NCBI GenBank assembly: GCA_017458025.1
Contig: JAFTGG010000084.1
Location: 1 to 13,922, forward strand
DNA: 13,922 bases
Source of the DNA: Oscillospiraceae bacterium
GTDB lineage: Bacteria; Bacillota; Clostridia; Oscillospirales; Oscillospiraceae
Direction of reading: 5' to 3'
The position numbers were made by a program, and so were the translations under genes. Numbering within the stretch: the stretch's first letter is position 1; each line of letters starts with the position of its first letter. Below the pieces are notes generated by a model. It was not told the DNA's origin, did not search any database, and saw only the letters and a list, made by a program, of their open reading frames with translations. Below, one piece after another: positions 6,416 to 13,387 of the stretch.

Positions 6416-6886
6416 TTAAAACTCCGCGTCGATCATGAGCTCGTCGCCTTCGGCGGGCGTCTCCTCCTGCAGCTCCTCCGCCGTGGGTACGGCGATGAAC
6501 TCAGAGATGTACGCCTCCTCGGGAAGCCCCGCCAGATACCCCGGAATGTTGATGATGACGCCGTCCATGCCGTAGGGCAGCTTCTGCGAGACTTCGATGA
6601 TCTGCTCGTCGCCGCCCTTTTCCTGCGTAACGCCCAGCGCCATGCCGAAGCTCTGGCCGACGTGGGTCGTCATGCCGCGCTCCTTGGCGTAGAGCTTGGC
6701 GATCTGCTCGCCCTTGACATAGACGACGACCTTGTACGGCGCCGCGTAGCTCGCGCCGTTGTACTCAAGCGTCTTGTTATCAAAGTAGACCGTGTGGCCG
6801 CGGCCGATGACCATCATCACCGCGCCGATGGCGATCAGCACCGCGACGAAGGCGGCGCGGACCAGAAGCTGTTTCGTGTTCTTCAT
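6416..6886 (-). CDS. Small membrane-anchored accessory protein of the ABC importer (tentatively DUF6672)
   Basis: This 156-residue protein has one N-terminal membrane segment (about residues 10-28, LVRAAFVAVLIAIGAVMMV). A presumed extracytoplasmic domain follows (about 30-130), then an acidic tail rich in E and D. No catalytic motif is visible. Its start codon overlaps the stop of the upstream permease by 4 nt (ATGA), with a GGAGG site about 6 nt upstream, so translation is coupled and it is surely part of the importer operon. From memory it resembles the small DUF6672 proteins found beside such permeases. I hold that family name at moderate confidence. A role in assembly, substrate delivery or quality control of the transporter is inference. 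It is the last gene of the operon. Confidence 0.75.
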   Translation of the reverse strand: MKNTKQLLVRAAFVAVLIAIGAVMMVIGRGHTVYFDNKTLEYNGASYAAPYKVVVYVKGEQIAKLYAKERGMTTHVGQSFGMALGVTQEKGGDEQIIEVSQKLPYGMDGVIINIPGYLAGLPEEAYISEFIAVPTAEELQEETPAEGDELMIDAEF

Positions 6887-8016
6887 TTCGCCGCCTCCTT
6901 CGCCGTCTCCTCCGCGGCGGCGCGCGCCAGCTCCTGCGCGGTCTTGCTCTTGTTGCGGCGCTTCTTCGTCTCGTACATCACGAGCGCGATGGTGATGACG
7001 CCGTAGGAGCAGAACACGCGGAAGTATTCGCCGATCATCGAGTCGCCTGTGATCGCCGCGCCCGCGCGGGGCGCCACGATGAACATGGTGTGGAACAGGA
7101 TCACGCCGAGGAACACGTTGCCGATGCTCGCCTTATCCACGCTCGCGCCGCCCACCAGCAGCGCGGCGATGCAGAACATGCCGATCTGGGAGTGGGAGGA
7201 ATAGGTGGAGATGTTGCCCATGTTTTGCAGGTAGATGATCATGCCGAAGCCCGCCATGACCGTCGAAATCACGATGGAGATGAGGCGCGTGCGCTCGACG
7301 TTGATGCCCGCGTCGCGCGCGACCTCCATATCCTGACCCACGGCGCGCATATCCTGACCCAGCTTCGTCTTGCGGAACCAGACGATGAACAGGCACAGCA
7401 CGCCGATGATGAGGAATGTCAGCACCGGGATCTTCACGCCCTTGACGTTCACCGCCAGCAGATTGTCGAGGCACTGGCGCATGTTCAGCAGGCTCACCGT
7501 GTTGCGGATGCCGTAGCCGCGGGGCAGCTTGATGGAGAAGTGCTTGATCGGGATGATCGAGCCCATCATGTACAGCACCACCAGCTGATAAAGGCCGTTC
7601 ATGAAAAAGCTGATGATGTAGCTCGTGATCATCTCGCGGCCTTTCGCGCGGTTCATAATGCTGCCGCACAGCAGACCGAGCAGGATCGAAAATGGGATTT
7701 GCAGGATCATCGCCAGCACCACGCCGGGGATACCCCAAATCTGCCAGTCGGAGACAAAGATCAGCGCGATCTCGCCCGCCATCGCGCCGAGCGTCATGCC
7801 GAAGTTCAGCCCCATGCCCGCCATGATGGGAACCAGCAGGCAGAGGATGAGGAAGATGTTGCGCCCCATGCGCGTGACGATCTCGTTGATGAGGTAGCTC
7901 GGCGAGAAGCCGGAGAGCGGGATGCAAATGATACAAATCACGATGAACAGGATCGGAACGATGTTATCGCGGGCAAATGCCAGCGCACGTGCGCCGAAGC
8001 TCTTTTTCTCGTCCAT
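6883..8016 (-). CDS. ABC importer permease 2 (BPD_transp_2 / CUT2-type)
   Basis: This is a 377-residue inner-membrane permease of the RbsC/MglC-like family, which forms half of the translocation pore of CUT2-type importers. About eight to ten hydrophobic helices are visible after a short cytoplasmic N-terminus. The conserved loop RKTKLGQDMRAVGQDMEVARDAGI fits the cytoplasmic coupling region (quoted in pieces: KLGQDMRAVGQ then ARDAGI). GGASVDKASIGNVFLG matches the family's late helix motif. The C-terminal tail is rich in K, A and E. The start at 8016 is set by AGGAGG 9 nt upstream. The ATG overlaps the preceding permease stop by one base (TGATG) and its own stop overlaps the next start. It differs clearly from the first permease, so the two probably form a heterodimer. 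Confidence 0.92.
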   Translation of the reverse strand: MDEKKSFGARALAFARDNIVPILFIVICIICIPLSGFSPSYLINEIVTRMGRNIFLILCLLVPIMAGMGLNFGMTLGAMAGEIALIFVSDWQIWGIPGVVLAMILQIPFSILLGLLCGSIMNRAKGREMITSYIISFFMNGLYQLVVLYMMGSIIPIKHFSIKLPRGYGIRNTVSLLNMRQCLDNLLAVNVKGVKIPVLTFLIIGVLCLFIVWFRKTKLGQDMRAVGQDMEVARDAGINVERTRLISIVISTVMAGFGMIIYLQNMGNISTYSSHSQIGMFCIAALLVGGASVDKASIGNVFLGVILFHTMFIVAPRAGAAITGDSMIGEYFRVFCSYGVITIALVMYETKKRRNKSKTAQELARAAAEETAKEAAK

Positions 8017-9170
8017 CAGCGTGCGCCTCCTTCCGTTTTGCGCGTCAGTGCGTAGAGGATCATGCCCTCCGAGACGATGATGCGGATGACCTCGCTCATA
8101 TCCATGTGGATCGCGGAGTTCATCACCGTCGGCGTCATCGTGACCATGCCCTGGAACAGGAACGTGCCGACAATCACGTTGGCGATGCTCGCCTTGTTGA
8201 CGCTCGCGCCGCCGATGAGGATGGCGGACACGGCGGGCAGCGCCATGTAGAACGGCGCGTTGTAGAGCTGAATAAAGCCGAAGCCCTGCTCGTAGACGAG
8301 GATTCCCAGCGCGCCCAGCCACGTCGAGAGCACAACGGACAACAGACGCAGCCTATCCACGTCGACGCCCGCCGCTTTCGCGAACGCAGGGTTGGAGCCG
8401 ACGGCAGTCATCGCCGTGCCGGTCTTGGTGTGCAGGAACGCCCACATCAGGAACGCCATCAGCGCGAAGAACAGCAGCGTGCCGGTGGGAATTTTGAAAT
8501 TGTCGCCGATCCGGATCTGCCAAAAGCCCGCCAGCACCTCGTTGTAGAAGCCCTCCAGCGAGATGGTGGTACGCAGGCCCTTGCCCGCGAAGCCCCAGAC
8601 CATCGTCGGGCTGCGGTACGGCAGCAGCAGCCACATCATACACATGAACGACACCGACGAGAAGCCGACGTAGGTCGCGATCATCATCTCGCCGCCCTTG
8701 ATCTTGTTGAGCAGCCACCCGTAGCCCGCGCCCAGCACGACGGCGATGGGCGTTGCGATCAGGATCGCCATAAAAAAGCTGACGGGGCCGGTGAAGCCGA
8801 ACTCTATGGACAGCGTCGCTCCCAACAAGCCCGAGATAATACCCAGCGGCAAGCCAAAGTTGAGGCCGCAGCCGGAGTGGATCATCGGCACCATAGCGAG
8901 CACGAGGATCGCGTTCCAGCTAAAGCGGTTGATGACGTTGGATATCTGCGTCCAGAAATCGTTGCCCACAAAGGGCGCGGCGATGAACATCAGCAGCAGG
9001 AAGCCGGTGATGATCAGGCGGGGCAGTCCGAAGGAAGCCGCCATCGCCTTCAGGGGGCCCATTTTGGCCCTTTCCAGATCGGAAGGCGCCCTCGCGGCCG
9101 AAATGTTCTCCACCTCGTCATTGAACTTTGACGGGCTGTTCCGATTTTGATCCCTTGGTTCTTTTTTCAT
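8016..9170 (-). CDS. ABC importer permease 1 (BPD_transp_2 / CUT2-type)
   Basis: This is a 384-residue permease homologous to the downstream one. It has an unusual hydrophilic N-terminal extension of about 45 residues, rich in charged residues and asparagine, before the first helix (LPRLIITGFLLLMFIAAPFV). Family landmarks include AVGSNPAFAKAAGVDVDRLR (the cytoplasmic coupling loop) and GGASVNKASIANVIVG, which parallels GGASVDKASIGNVFLG in permease 2. AAAGGAGG lies about 7 nt before the ATG and overlaps the end of the ATPase gene, whose stop is 13 nt upstream. It pairs with permease 2 and the double ATPase. The solute cannot be inferred: CUT2-type systems carry sugars, nucleosides and autoinducer-2, among others. 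Confidence 0.92.
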   Translation of the reverse strand: MKKEPRDQNRNSPSKFNDEVENISAARAPSDLERAKMGPLKAMAASFGLPRLIITGFLLLMFIAAPFVGNDFWTQISNVINRFSWNAILVLAMVPMIHSGCGLNFGLPLGIISGLLGATLSIEFGFTGPVSFFMAILIATPIAVVLGAGYGWLLNKIKGGEMMIATYVGFSSVSFMCMMWLLLPYRSPTMVWGFAGKGLRTTISLEGFYNEVLAGFWQIRIGDNFKIPTGTLLFFALMAFLMWAFLHTKTGTAMTAVGSNPAFAKAAGVDVDRLRLLSVVLSTWLGALGILVYEQGFGFIQLYNAPFYMALPAVSAILIGGASVNKASIANVIVGTFLFQGMVTMTPTVMNSAIHMDMSEVIRIIVSEGMILYALTRKTEGGAR

Positions 9171-9183
9171 GACCGCACCTCCT

Positions 9184-10770
9184 TTACACGACCTTGCTGA
9201 CCATCAGCATACCGAGCTCCTCGCTCGACGCCGTCGCCGGCAGAATGCCGGAGATGCGGCCGCCCGACACGATGGCGATGCGGTCGCAGACGGAGCGCAG
9301 CTCCTCCAGCTCGGAGGAGATCATCACGACGGTGACGCCGCTCTCGCGGTTGAACCTGCGCAGCGCCTCAAGCACCAGCGCTTTCGCGCCCACGTCGATG
9401 CCGCGGGTCGGCTCGGAGACGAACAGGAACTTCGGCTCCAGCGCGAACGCCTTGGCAAGGCAGATCTTCTGCTGGTTGCCGCCGGAGAGCTCTCTCGCCT
9501 TCTGCTTCGTGCTCGTGCACTTGATGGCAAGCTCGTCGATGTACTTCTCGGTCACAGCGCGAATGGCTTTCTCATCGCGCCATTTGATCAGGCCGCCGAG
9601 CAGCTTTTTCAGGAACTTGTCCTGAATCTGCATGGCGGGGAACGAAATGTTCCATTCCAGAGTCTCGTCCAGCAGCAGCCCCACGCCGCGGCGGTCCTCC
9701 GACACAAACGCGATGCTCGCGTTGAGGCACCTGCGCGGGCTGTTGAGCGGAATCTCCGCCTCGTCGAACGTGACGCTGCCGCCTGCTTCATACAGGCCCA
9801 TGATGCCGTTCGGGATACCGAGCTTGCCCTGGCCGGCAAGGCCGCCAATGCCGAGGATCTCGCCCTCTTTCACGTCGAGATCCACGCTGCGCACGATCTC
9901 GCCGGGCATATCCACCCACAGCTTGCGAATGGACATGGCCGTTTTGAAGCCGCTGACGTCGCGCGCCTCGCGCGTCTCGCCGCCGGTCTCCACGCTGCGG
10001 CCCACCATGTTGCGGGTGATCTCCTCAACCGAGGTCTCCGCCGCCGGCACGTCCTGCACCACGCGGCCGTCGCGCATGACGACGACCTTGCTGCACACAG
10101 ACAGTATCTCATGCAGCCGGTGCGTGATGAAGATGATGGCAATGCCGCGCGAGGACATGCCGCGGATCGACTCCAGCAGCGCCTCCGCCTCCTGCTCCGT
10201 CAGCACGGCGGTCGGCTCGTCGAGGATCAGCAGCTTCAGCTGCTCCTTGCTCAGCTCGCGGGCGATCTCGGTAAACTGCTTGTGGCCCACGGGCATGCTG
10301 CTGATGGGCATGTCCGCGTCGATGTGGACGCCCATCTTCTCGATGGCGGCGGCGGCGCGCCCGTCCATCTCTTTATTGTCCAAAGTATTCAGCCGTTCGC
10401 CGAAGACCTCCGACAGAACGCTGTGCTTTTGCGGTTCGCGATTTAGCAGGATATTCTCCGTGGCGGTGAAGCCCGGGATCAGGGAGAACTCCTGATGGAC
10501 CATGCCGATGCCGGCTGCCAGCGCGTCGAACGGCGTCGCAAATTCCGCCTTTTCTCCGCCGAGCAGGATATCCCCGCCGTAGCCGCCGGTCTCACGGATC
10601 ACGTCCATACCGAAGAGAATCTTCATCAGGGTGCTCTTTCCGGCGCCGTTCTCGCCGCACAGACCCAACACTTCGCCCTCGCGGAGCGTCAGGTTGATGT
10701 CGGTGAGGACCTGATTGCCGAAAAAGTCCTTTTTGATGTTCCTCATCTCCAAAAGTGGAGCGTTGCTCAT
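9184..10770 (-). CDS. ABC importer ATPase with two fused nucleotide-binding domains (RbsA/MglA-like)
   Basis: This 528-residue cytoplasmic ATPase powers the importer and has two ABC domains in tandem. Domain 1 has a full Walker A (GENGAGKST, 39-47), Q-loop VHQEF (91-95), Walker B LLILDEPTA (180-188) and H-loop ITHR (215-218). Its signature region (SMPVGHKQ, about 158-165) is degenerate. Domain 2 has a degenerate Walker A (GGLAGQGK, 309-316), a canonical signature LSGGNQQK (428-435) and Walker B-like LFVSEPTRGIDVGAK, in which the usual Asp is Ser452. This one-good, one-degenerate layout is normal for the RbsA/MglA group, but the Walker B serine is unusual. GGGAGG lies about 6 nt upstream. It follows the binding-protein gene after an 84-nt gap that holds a hairpin. 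Confidence 0.93.
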   Translation of the reverse strand: MSNAPLLEMRNIKKDFFGNQVLTDINLTLREGEVLGLCGENGAGKSTLMKILFGMDVIRETGGYGGDILLGGEKAEFATPFDALAAGIGMVHQEFSLIPGFTATENILLNREPQKHSVLSEVFGERLNTLDNKEMDGRAAAAIEKMGVHIDADMPISSMPVGHKQFTEIARELSKEQLKLLILDEPTAVLTEQEAEALLESIRGMSSRGIAIIFITHRLHEILSVCSKVVVMRDGRVVQDVPAAETSVEEITRNMVGRSVETGGETREARDVSGFKTAMSIRKLWVDMPGEIVRSVDLDVKEGEILGIGGLAGQGKLGIPNGIMGLYEAGGSVTFDEAEIPLNSPRRCLNASIAFVSEDRRGVGLLLDETLEWNISFPAMQIQDKFLKKLLGGLIKWRDEKAIRAVTEKYIDELAIKCTSTKQKARELSGGNQQKICLAKAFALEPKFLFVSEPTRGIDVGAKALVLEALRRFNRESGVTVVMISSELEELRSVCDRIAIVSGGRISGILPATASSEELGMLMVSKVV

Positions 10771-10807
10771 AGTGATCCTCCCAATTCAAGGATAGGGTAT
10801 ACGCCGA

Positions 10808-10835
10808 AACGGGAGGGAGTTTCCTCCCTCCCGTT
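10808..10835 (-). promoter_or_regulatory. Intercistronic GAAA-loop hairpin between binding-protein and ATPase genes
   Basis: On the minus strand, AACGGGAGGGAG and CTCCCTCCCGTT form a perfect 12-bp stem closed by the tetraloop GAAA. There is no T-run after it, so it is a poor terminator. It begins about 19 nt after the binding-protein stop and ends 37 nt before the ATPase ATG. In many importer operons such hairpins protect the upstream segment from 3' decay, giving more binding protein than transporter. That role here is inference from position and shape. Confidence 0.75.
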
Positions 10836-10854
10836 CAAAAGACGCTTGGTTCGC

Positions 10855-12132
10855 TTACGCGATGGTGAAGTACTTCTCGGGGACCTCGATGGAGGTGGAG
10901 CCCATGTACTTGCCCGGGTTGCCCATGATATAGGTGTCCTGATAAATCAGGAAGGTGTTGTCAGCCTTAACGCCGGTCTGGGCGTTGGTGTAGTTGGAGC
11001 CGTTCCACGCGGCGCCGGGGGAGAAGACCTCGTAGGCCTTGGAGATGTCGTCGATGTCGAGCAGCTCGCTCTCGCCGTTGATGACGTTCAGCGCGTGCTG
11101 CGCGAGGCCCGCGGACACGGTGTAGCCGTAGGAATAGGCCCAGGTGCCGAACTTGCCGGCGCCGCCCTTTTCGACGATCGCTTCCTCGACCTTGGCGAGG
11201 ATCTTGGCGTAGTCGCCCGCCTCAGCGGTCAGATCGACGCCCAGCGCGCCGGGATAACCCATAGTCGGGGAGGGCAGGTCCGCCTCGATGAAGTAGCCGC
11301 CGTATTCGAGGAGCTGCTTGAGCAGAGGCTCGGTGTGCGCGTCGTTGGTGCAGAAGTAAGCGGCGTTCTTGCCGTACTTCTCGACCCACTCGGGCACCTT
11401 CTCAAGAATATAAGCCTGCGCGCCCGCAACACCGACGTCGGTGGTGGGGTCGGGAGCGGTCTCGAGCACAAAGCTCATGCCGAACTCCTCGCACGCCGCC
11501 TTCATGATGGCGACACGGCGGCTCATGGTCTCATAGGACATGTGGCGCGGGAAGGAGATGTGGACGAACGTGTCGCAGCCGAGCTCGTGCGCGGTGCGAA
11601 TGATCAGGTAGCCGCGGGCGACGAAGTCATTGTTGCAGACCAGGTCGGCGGCGGAGCCGATCTCGGGCAGGTCCTCGTGGGACTCGCCGGCGATGCAGAT
11701 GATGTCGGGGCGGCGCTCCTTGATCTGACGGAACGCCTCAGTCGTGCCGGGCACGGCCTGGTTGACGATGATCGCCTTCATATCCGGATCGTCGGACAGG
11801 TTGACGATAGTCTGAATGGTGGTTTCGAGCTCCTCGGTGAAGTTGTCGGGATAGATGGCCAGCTTGACCATGTCCTCGCCATACATCGCCTGGAACGCCT
11901 CGGCGCCGCGGCGGTCGTCCTCGGACTGGGAAACGGAACCGGTCACGATGCCGATGTGGGGCTTGGCGGCCTCGGCCGTCGTATCGGCCGTGGTCTGGCT
12001 GTCGGTAGCCGCCGGCGTGGTTTCGGTGGCCGCCGGAGCGTTGGTGCTCGTGGGTGCGTTGGTCTGGCTGCCGCAGGCGACAAGCGCGAAGACCATCACA
12101 AGTGCAAGAGCGATGCTAAGGATTCTTTTCAT
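10855..12132 (-). CDS. DUF3798 family substrate-binding lipoprotein of the ABC importer
   Basis: This is a 425-residue lipoprotein with a classic signal peptide and lipobox (MKRILSIALALVMVFALVAC, lipidated at C20). A Thr/Ala/Asn-rich flexible linker (about 21-57) precedes a periplasmic-binding-protein-like domain beginning KPHIGIVTGSVSQSEDD. The overall pattern matches DUF3798, a family with a two-lobed binding-protein-like fold and no assigned ligand. Context supports a role as the receptor of the importer, because ATPase, two permeases and a small subunit follow in the same operon. AGGAGG lies 5 nt before the ATG. The gene is first after the promoter and is flanked by a 5' hairpin and a 3' intercistronic hairpin, which fits high expression. 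Its ligand is unknown. Confidence 0.9.
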   Translation of the reverse strand: MKRILSIALALVMVFALVACGSQTNAPTSTNAPAATETTPAATDSQTTADTTAEAAKPHIGIVTGSVSQSEDDRRGAEAFQAMYGEDMVKLAIYPDNFTEELETTIQTIVNLSDDPDMKAIIVNQAVPGTTEAFRQIKERRPDIICIAGESHEDLPEIGSAADLVCNNDFVARGYLIIRTAHELGCDTFVHISFPRHMSYETMSRRVAIMKAACEEFGMSFVLETAPDPTTDVGVAGAQAYILEKVPEWVEKYGKNAAYFCTNDAHTEPLLKQLLEYGGYFIEADLPSPTMGYPGALGVDLTAEAGDYAKILAKVEEAIVEKGGAGKFGTWAYSYGYTVSAGLAQHALNVINGESELLDIDDISKAYEVFSPGAAWNGSNYTNAQTGVKADNTFLIYQDTYIMGNPGKYMGSTSIEVPEKYFTIA

Positions 12133-12156
12133 ACTTACCTCCTATATGATACAGGT

Positions 12157-12184
12157 CCCGTCCCGTTTCGCAAAGCGGGACGGG
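12157..12184 (-). promoter_or_regulatory. Hairpin at the 5' end of the importer mRNA
   Basis: CCCGTCCCG (12157-12165) pairs perfectly with CGGGACGGG (12176-12184). The 10-nt middle (TTTCGCAAAG) can add a TTT/AAA pairing. The start site predicted from the promoter is close to 12185, so the hairpin would form the first bases of the transcript and lie about 17 nt upstream of the ribosome site. Such 5' hairpins can slow decay by 5'-end-dependent RNases, but that function is inferred. Confidence 0.65.
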
Positions 12185-12191
12185 CCATAAG

Positions 12192-12227
12192 ATTGTATCA
12201 GTTTATCACATATTTCGCAAATGTCAA
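12192..12227 (-). promoter_or_regulatory. Promoter of the DUF3798 importer operon
   Basis: Two overlapping readings exist on the minus strand. The better one is an extended -10, TGATACAAT (12192-12200), with TTGCGA (12215-12220) 17 nt upstream. The other is a consensus TTGACA (12222-12227) with TAAACT (12200-12205) at 16 nt. The first places the start near 12185, just before the hairpin. A near-palindromic ATTTGCGAAAT overlaps the -35 region and might be a regulator site, but I cannot assign one. Confidence 0.65.
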
Positions 12228-12236
12228 CCATCACGT

Positions 12237-12265
12237 AAAAAGTCGTGCCGGAGCGGAGCGCCGGC
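12237..12265 (-). terminator. Weak terminator-like hairpin after the sirtuin/micro-ORF
   Basis: On the minus strand GCCGG pairs with CCGGC (12247-12251 with 12261-12265), with partial inner pairing. A run of T5 (12237-12241) follows after five other bases. The stem is short and the T-run is displaced, so it is a low-confidence end for the sirtuin transcript just before the importer promoter. Confidence 0.4.
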
Positions 12266-12290
12266 GGCGGCATAAAAACTTTGTCTTCTT

Positions 12291-12395
12291 TTACGTTCCT
12301 TTGCTGCAGCGGCGTATCTTTTGCCGCCGTTCCTTTTGTGCGCGGCCGATGCGCTTTGGCGGGTCGAGCTTGAAATACGCCTTTTCTTCCATCAT
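12291..12395 (-). CDS. Possible basic micro-protein of 34 residues downstream of the sirtuin
   Basis: A 34-codon frame begins 5 nt after the sirtuin stop with two consecutive ATG codons (12395 and 12392). GAGGG lies 5 nt before the second ATG and overlaps the sirtuin stop region. The product starts MMEEKAYFKLDPPKRIG and ends in a strongly basic stretch (QKERRQKIRRCSKG). Codon choice in the first half is GC-ending like the neighbours, less so at the end. I recognise no family. It could be a real coupled micro-gene, for example a nucleic-acid- or partner-binding peptide, or a decayed remnant. Confidence 0.4.
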   Translation of the reverse strand: MMEEKAYFKLDPPKRIGRAQKERRQKIRRCSKGT

Positions 12396-12400
12396 GGCCC

Positions 12401-13354
12401 TCACGCGCCCCGCACGCCGCTTACAATGTCCGCGATGCTCGTCGCCATATCCGCGTTGATGCCGACCGCGCGGCTGCCAAAGCTCTCCGGCACGGCCGCG
12501 CCCTCGTTGATGTTCAGCCGAACGAGGCTGATGTTCTCATGGTCGCGCACCAGCTTCTCGAAGGGGAAGCGAATGATGGTCGGGGTGTTGAAGCCGACGC
12601 CCAGCTCGACCAGCGCCAGCTTTTTGTCCCGCGCCTCCGACAGGAACTCCCCGAAGCGGCGCTCCGCCTCATGCCACGCCGCATCTTCCACGAAATGATC
12701 GTCCACGCGGAGGTTCATCGCCATATCGCCGCCGCAGACGGGGCATTTCGGCACCATGTGCGGCGGGATCTTCCCGTCCTTGCGCGCCTGATCCATCTGC
12801 CGGAACATGGAGACCGCATTGTAGGTTTTTTGGTGGCAGCCGCGCTTGCATTGGATCAGGTTGTAGCTGCCCTGCGTGGCGAAAATCTGCTCCGCGGGCA
12901 GCCCCGCCTTTTCAAACTGATGGTCGGCGTTGGTGGAGAGCAGAAACAGTTTCTTGCCCTCAAAGGCACTCAGCAGCATCCTGTGCAGCGGCGTCACGTC
13001 GAGGTCTGCGCCCGCCGTCAGCGCAAGCTTGCACCAGAACCCCCATTTGGACTCCTGATTCGGGAACGGATAGAAGCCCGCGGAGTACATATCCTGCATG
13101 TACGGGCCTTTGCCGTAGATCTTCTGAAATTCCCCGAAGCGCTCCTCAAAGAATTTCCCGCCGTACTGCGCGCCCGCGGCGGCGCTCATGCCCGCGCCGG
13201 CGCCGAGCAGCACATAGTCGGCGTCCTTTATCATTTTGACCGCCTGCGCGATTTGCTCGACATAGGGCGTATCCTGCATGATGTAATCCCGCGCCGGCGT
13301 GCCGGAGAGAAACGTGTTGAATGTCAGTTTGTTTGCTGTGTTCTTGAATAACAT
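12401..13354 (-). CDS. SIR2-family sirtuin, class M-like (NAD-dependent ADP-ribosyltransferase/deacylase)
   Basis: This 317-residue sirtuin has the NAD-binding motif GAGAGMSAAAGAQY (51-64), an MYSAGFYPF segment (89-97) and a four-cysteine zinc site (C169, C173, C204, C207). Instead of the catalytic His-Gly of deacetylases it has TQGSY with Q161, and N142 in STNADHQ. The Asn and Gln are 19 residues apart, as in SirTM (class M) sirtuins, which ADP-ribosylate a lipoylated GcvH-like protein. The family call is confident. The activity and target here are inference, since no macrodomain, GcvH-L or lipoate-ligase gene is visible in the window. AAGGTG lies 6 nt before the ATG at 13354; the in-frame ATG at residue 26 has no good site. 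It lies 33 nt after the ferredoxin-flavoprotein gene and is probably co-transcribed with it. Confidence 0.85.
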   Translation of the reverse strand: MLFKNTANKLTFNTFLSGTPARDYIMQDTPYVEQIAQAVKMIKDADYVLLGAGAGMSAAAGAQYGGKFFEERFGEFQKIYGKGPYMQDMYSAGFYPFPNQESKWGFWCKLALTAGADLDVTPLHRMLLSAFEGKKLFLLSTNADHQFEKAGLPAEQIFATQGSYNLIQCKRGCHQKTYNAVSMFRQMDQARKDGKIPPHMVPKCPVCGGDMAMNLRVDDHFVEDAAWHEAERRFGEFLSEARDKKLALVELGVGFNTPTIIRFPFEKLVRDHENISLVRLNINEGAAVPESFGSRAVGINADMATSIADIVSGVRGA

Positions 13355-13387
13355 GGTATCACCTTGACTTTGCTGTTTGGTTGTTGT

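Noticed and set aside
8017..8322. Upstream extension of permease 2 reading through the end of permease 1
   Set aside because: The extension is an Arg/His-rich out-of-frame shadow of permease 1, and the true start at 8016 has a strong ribosome site.
7090..10446. Long plus-strand frames opposite the permease and ATPase genes
   Set aside because: They are His/Asp/Arg-rich antisense shadows typical of GC-rich DNA, without ribosome sites, against strongly recognised genes on the minus strand.
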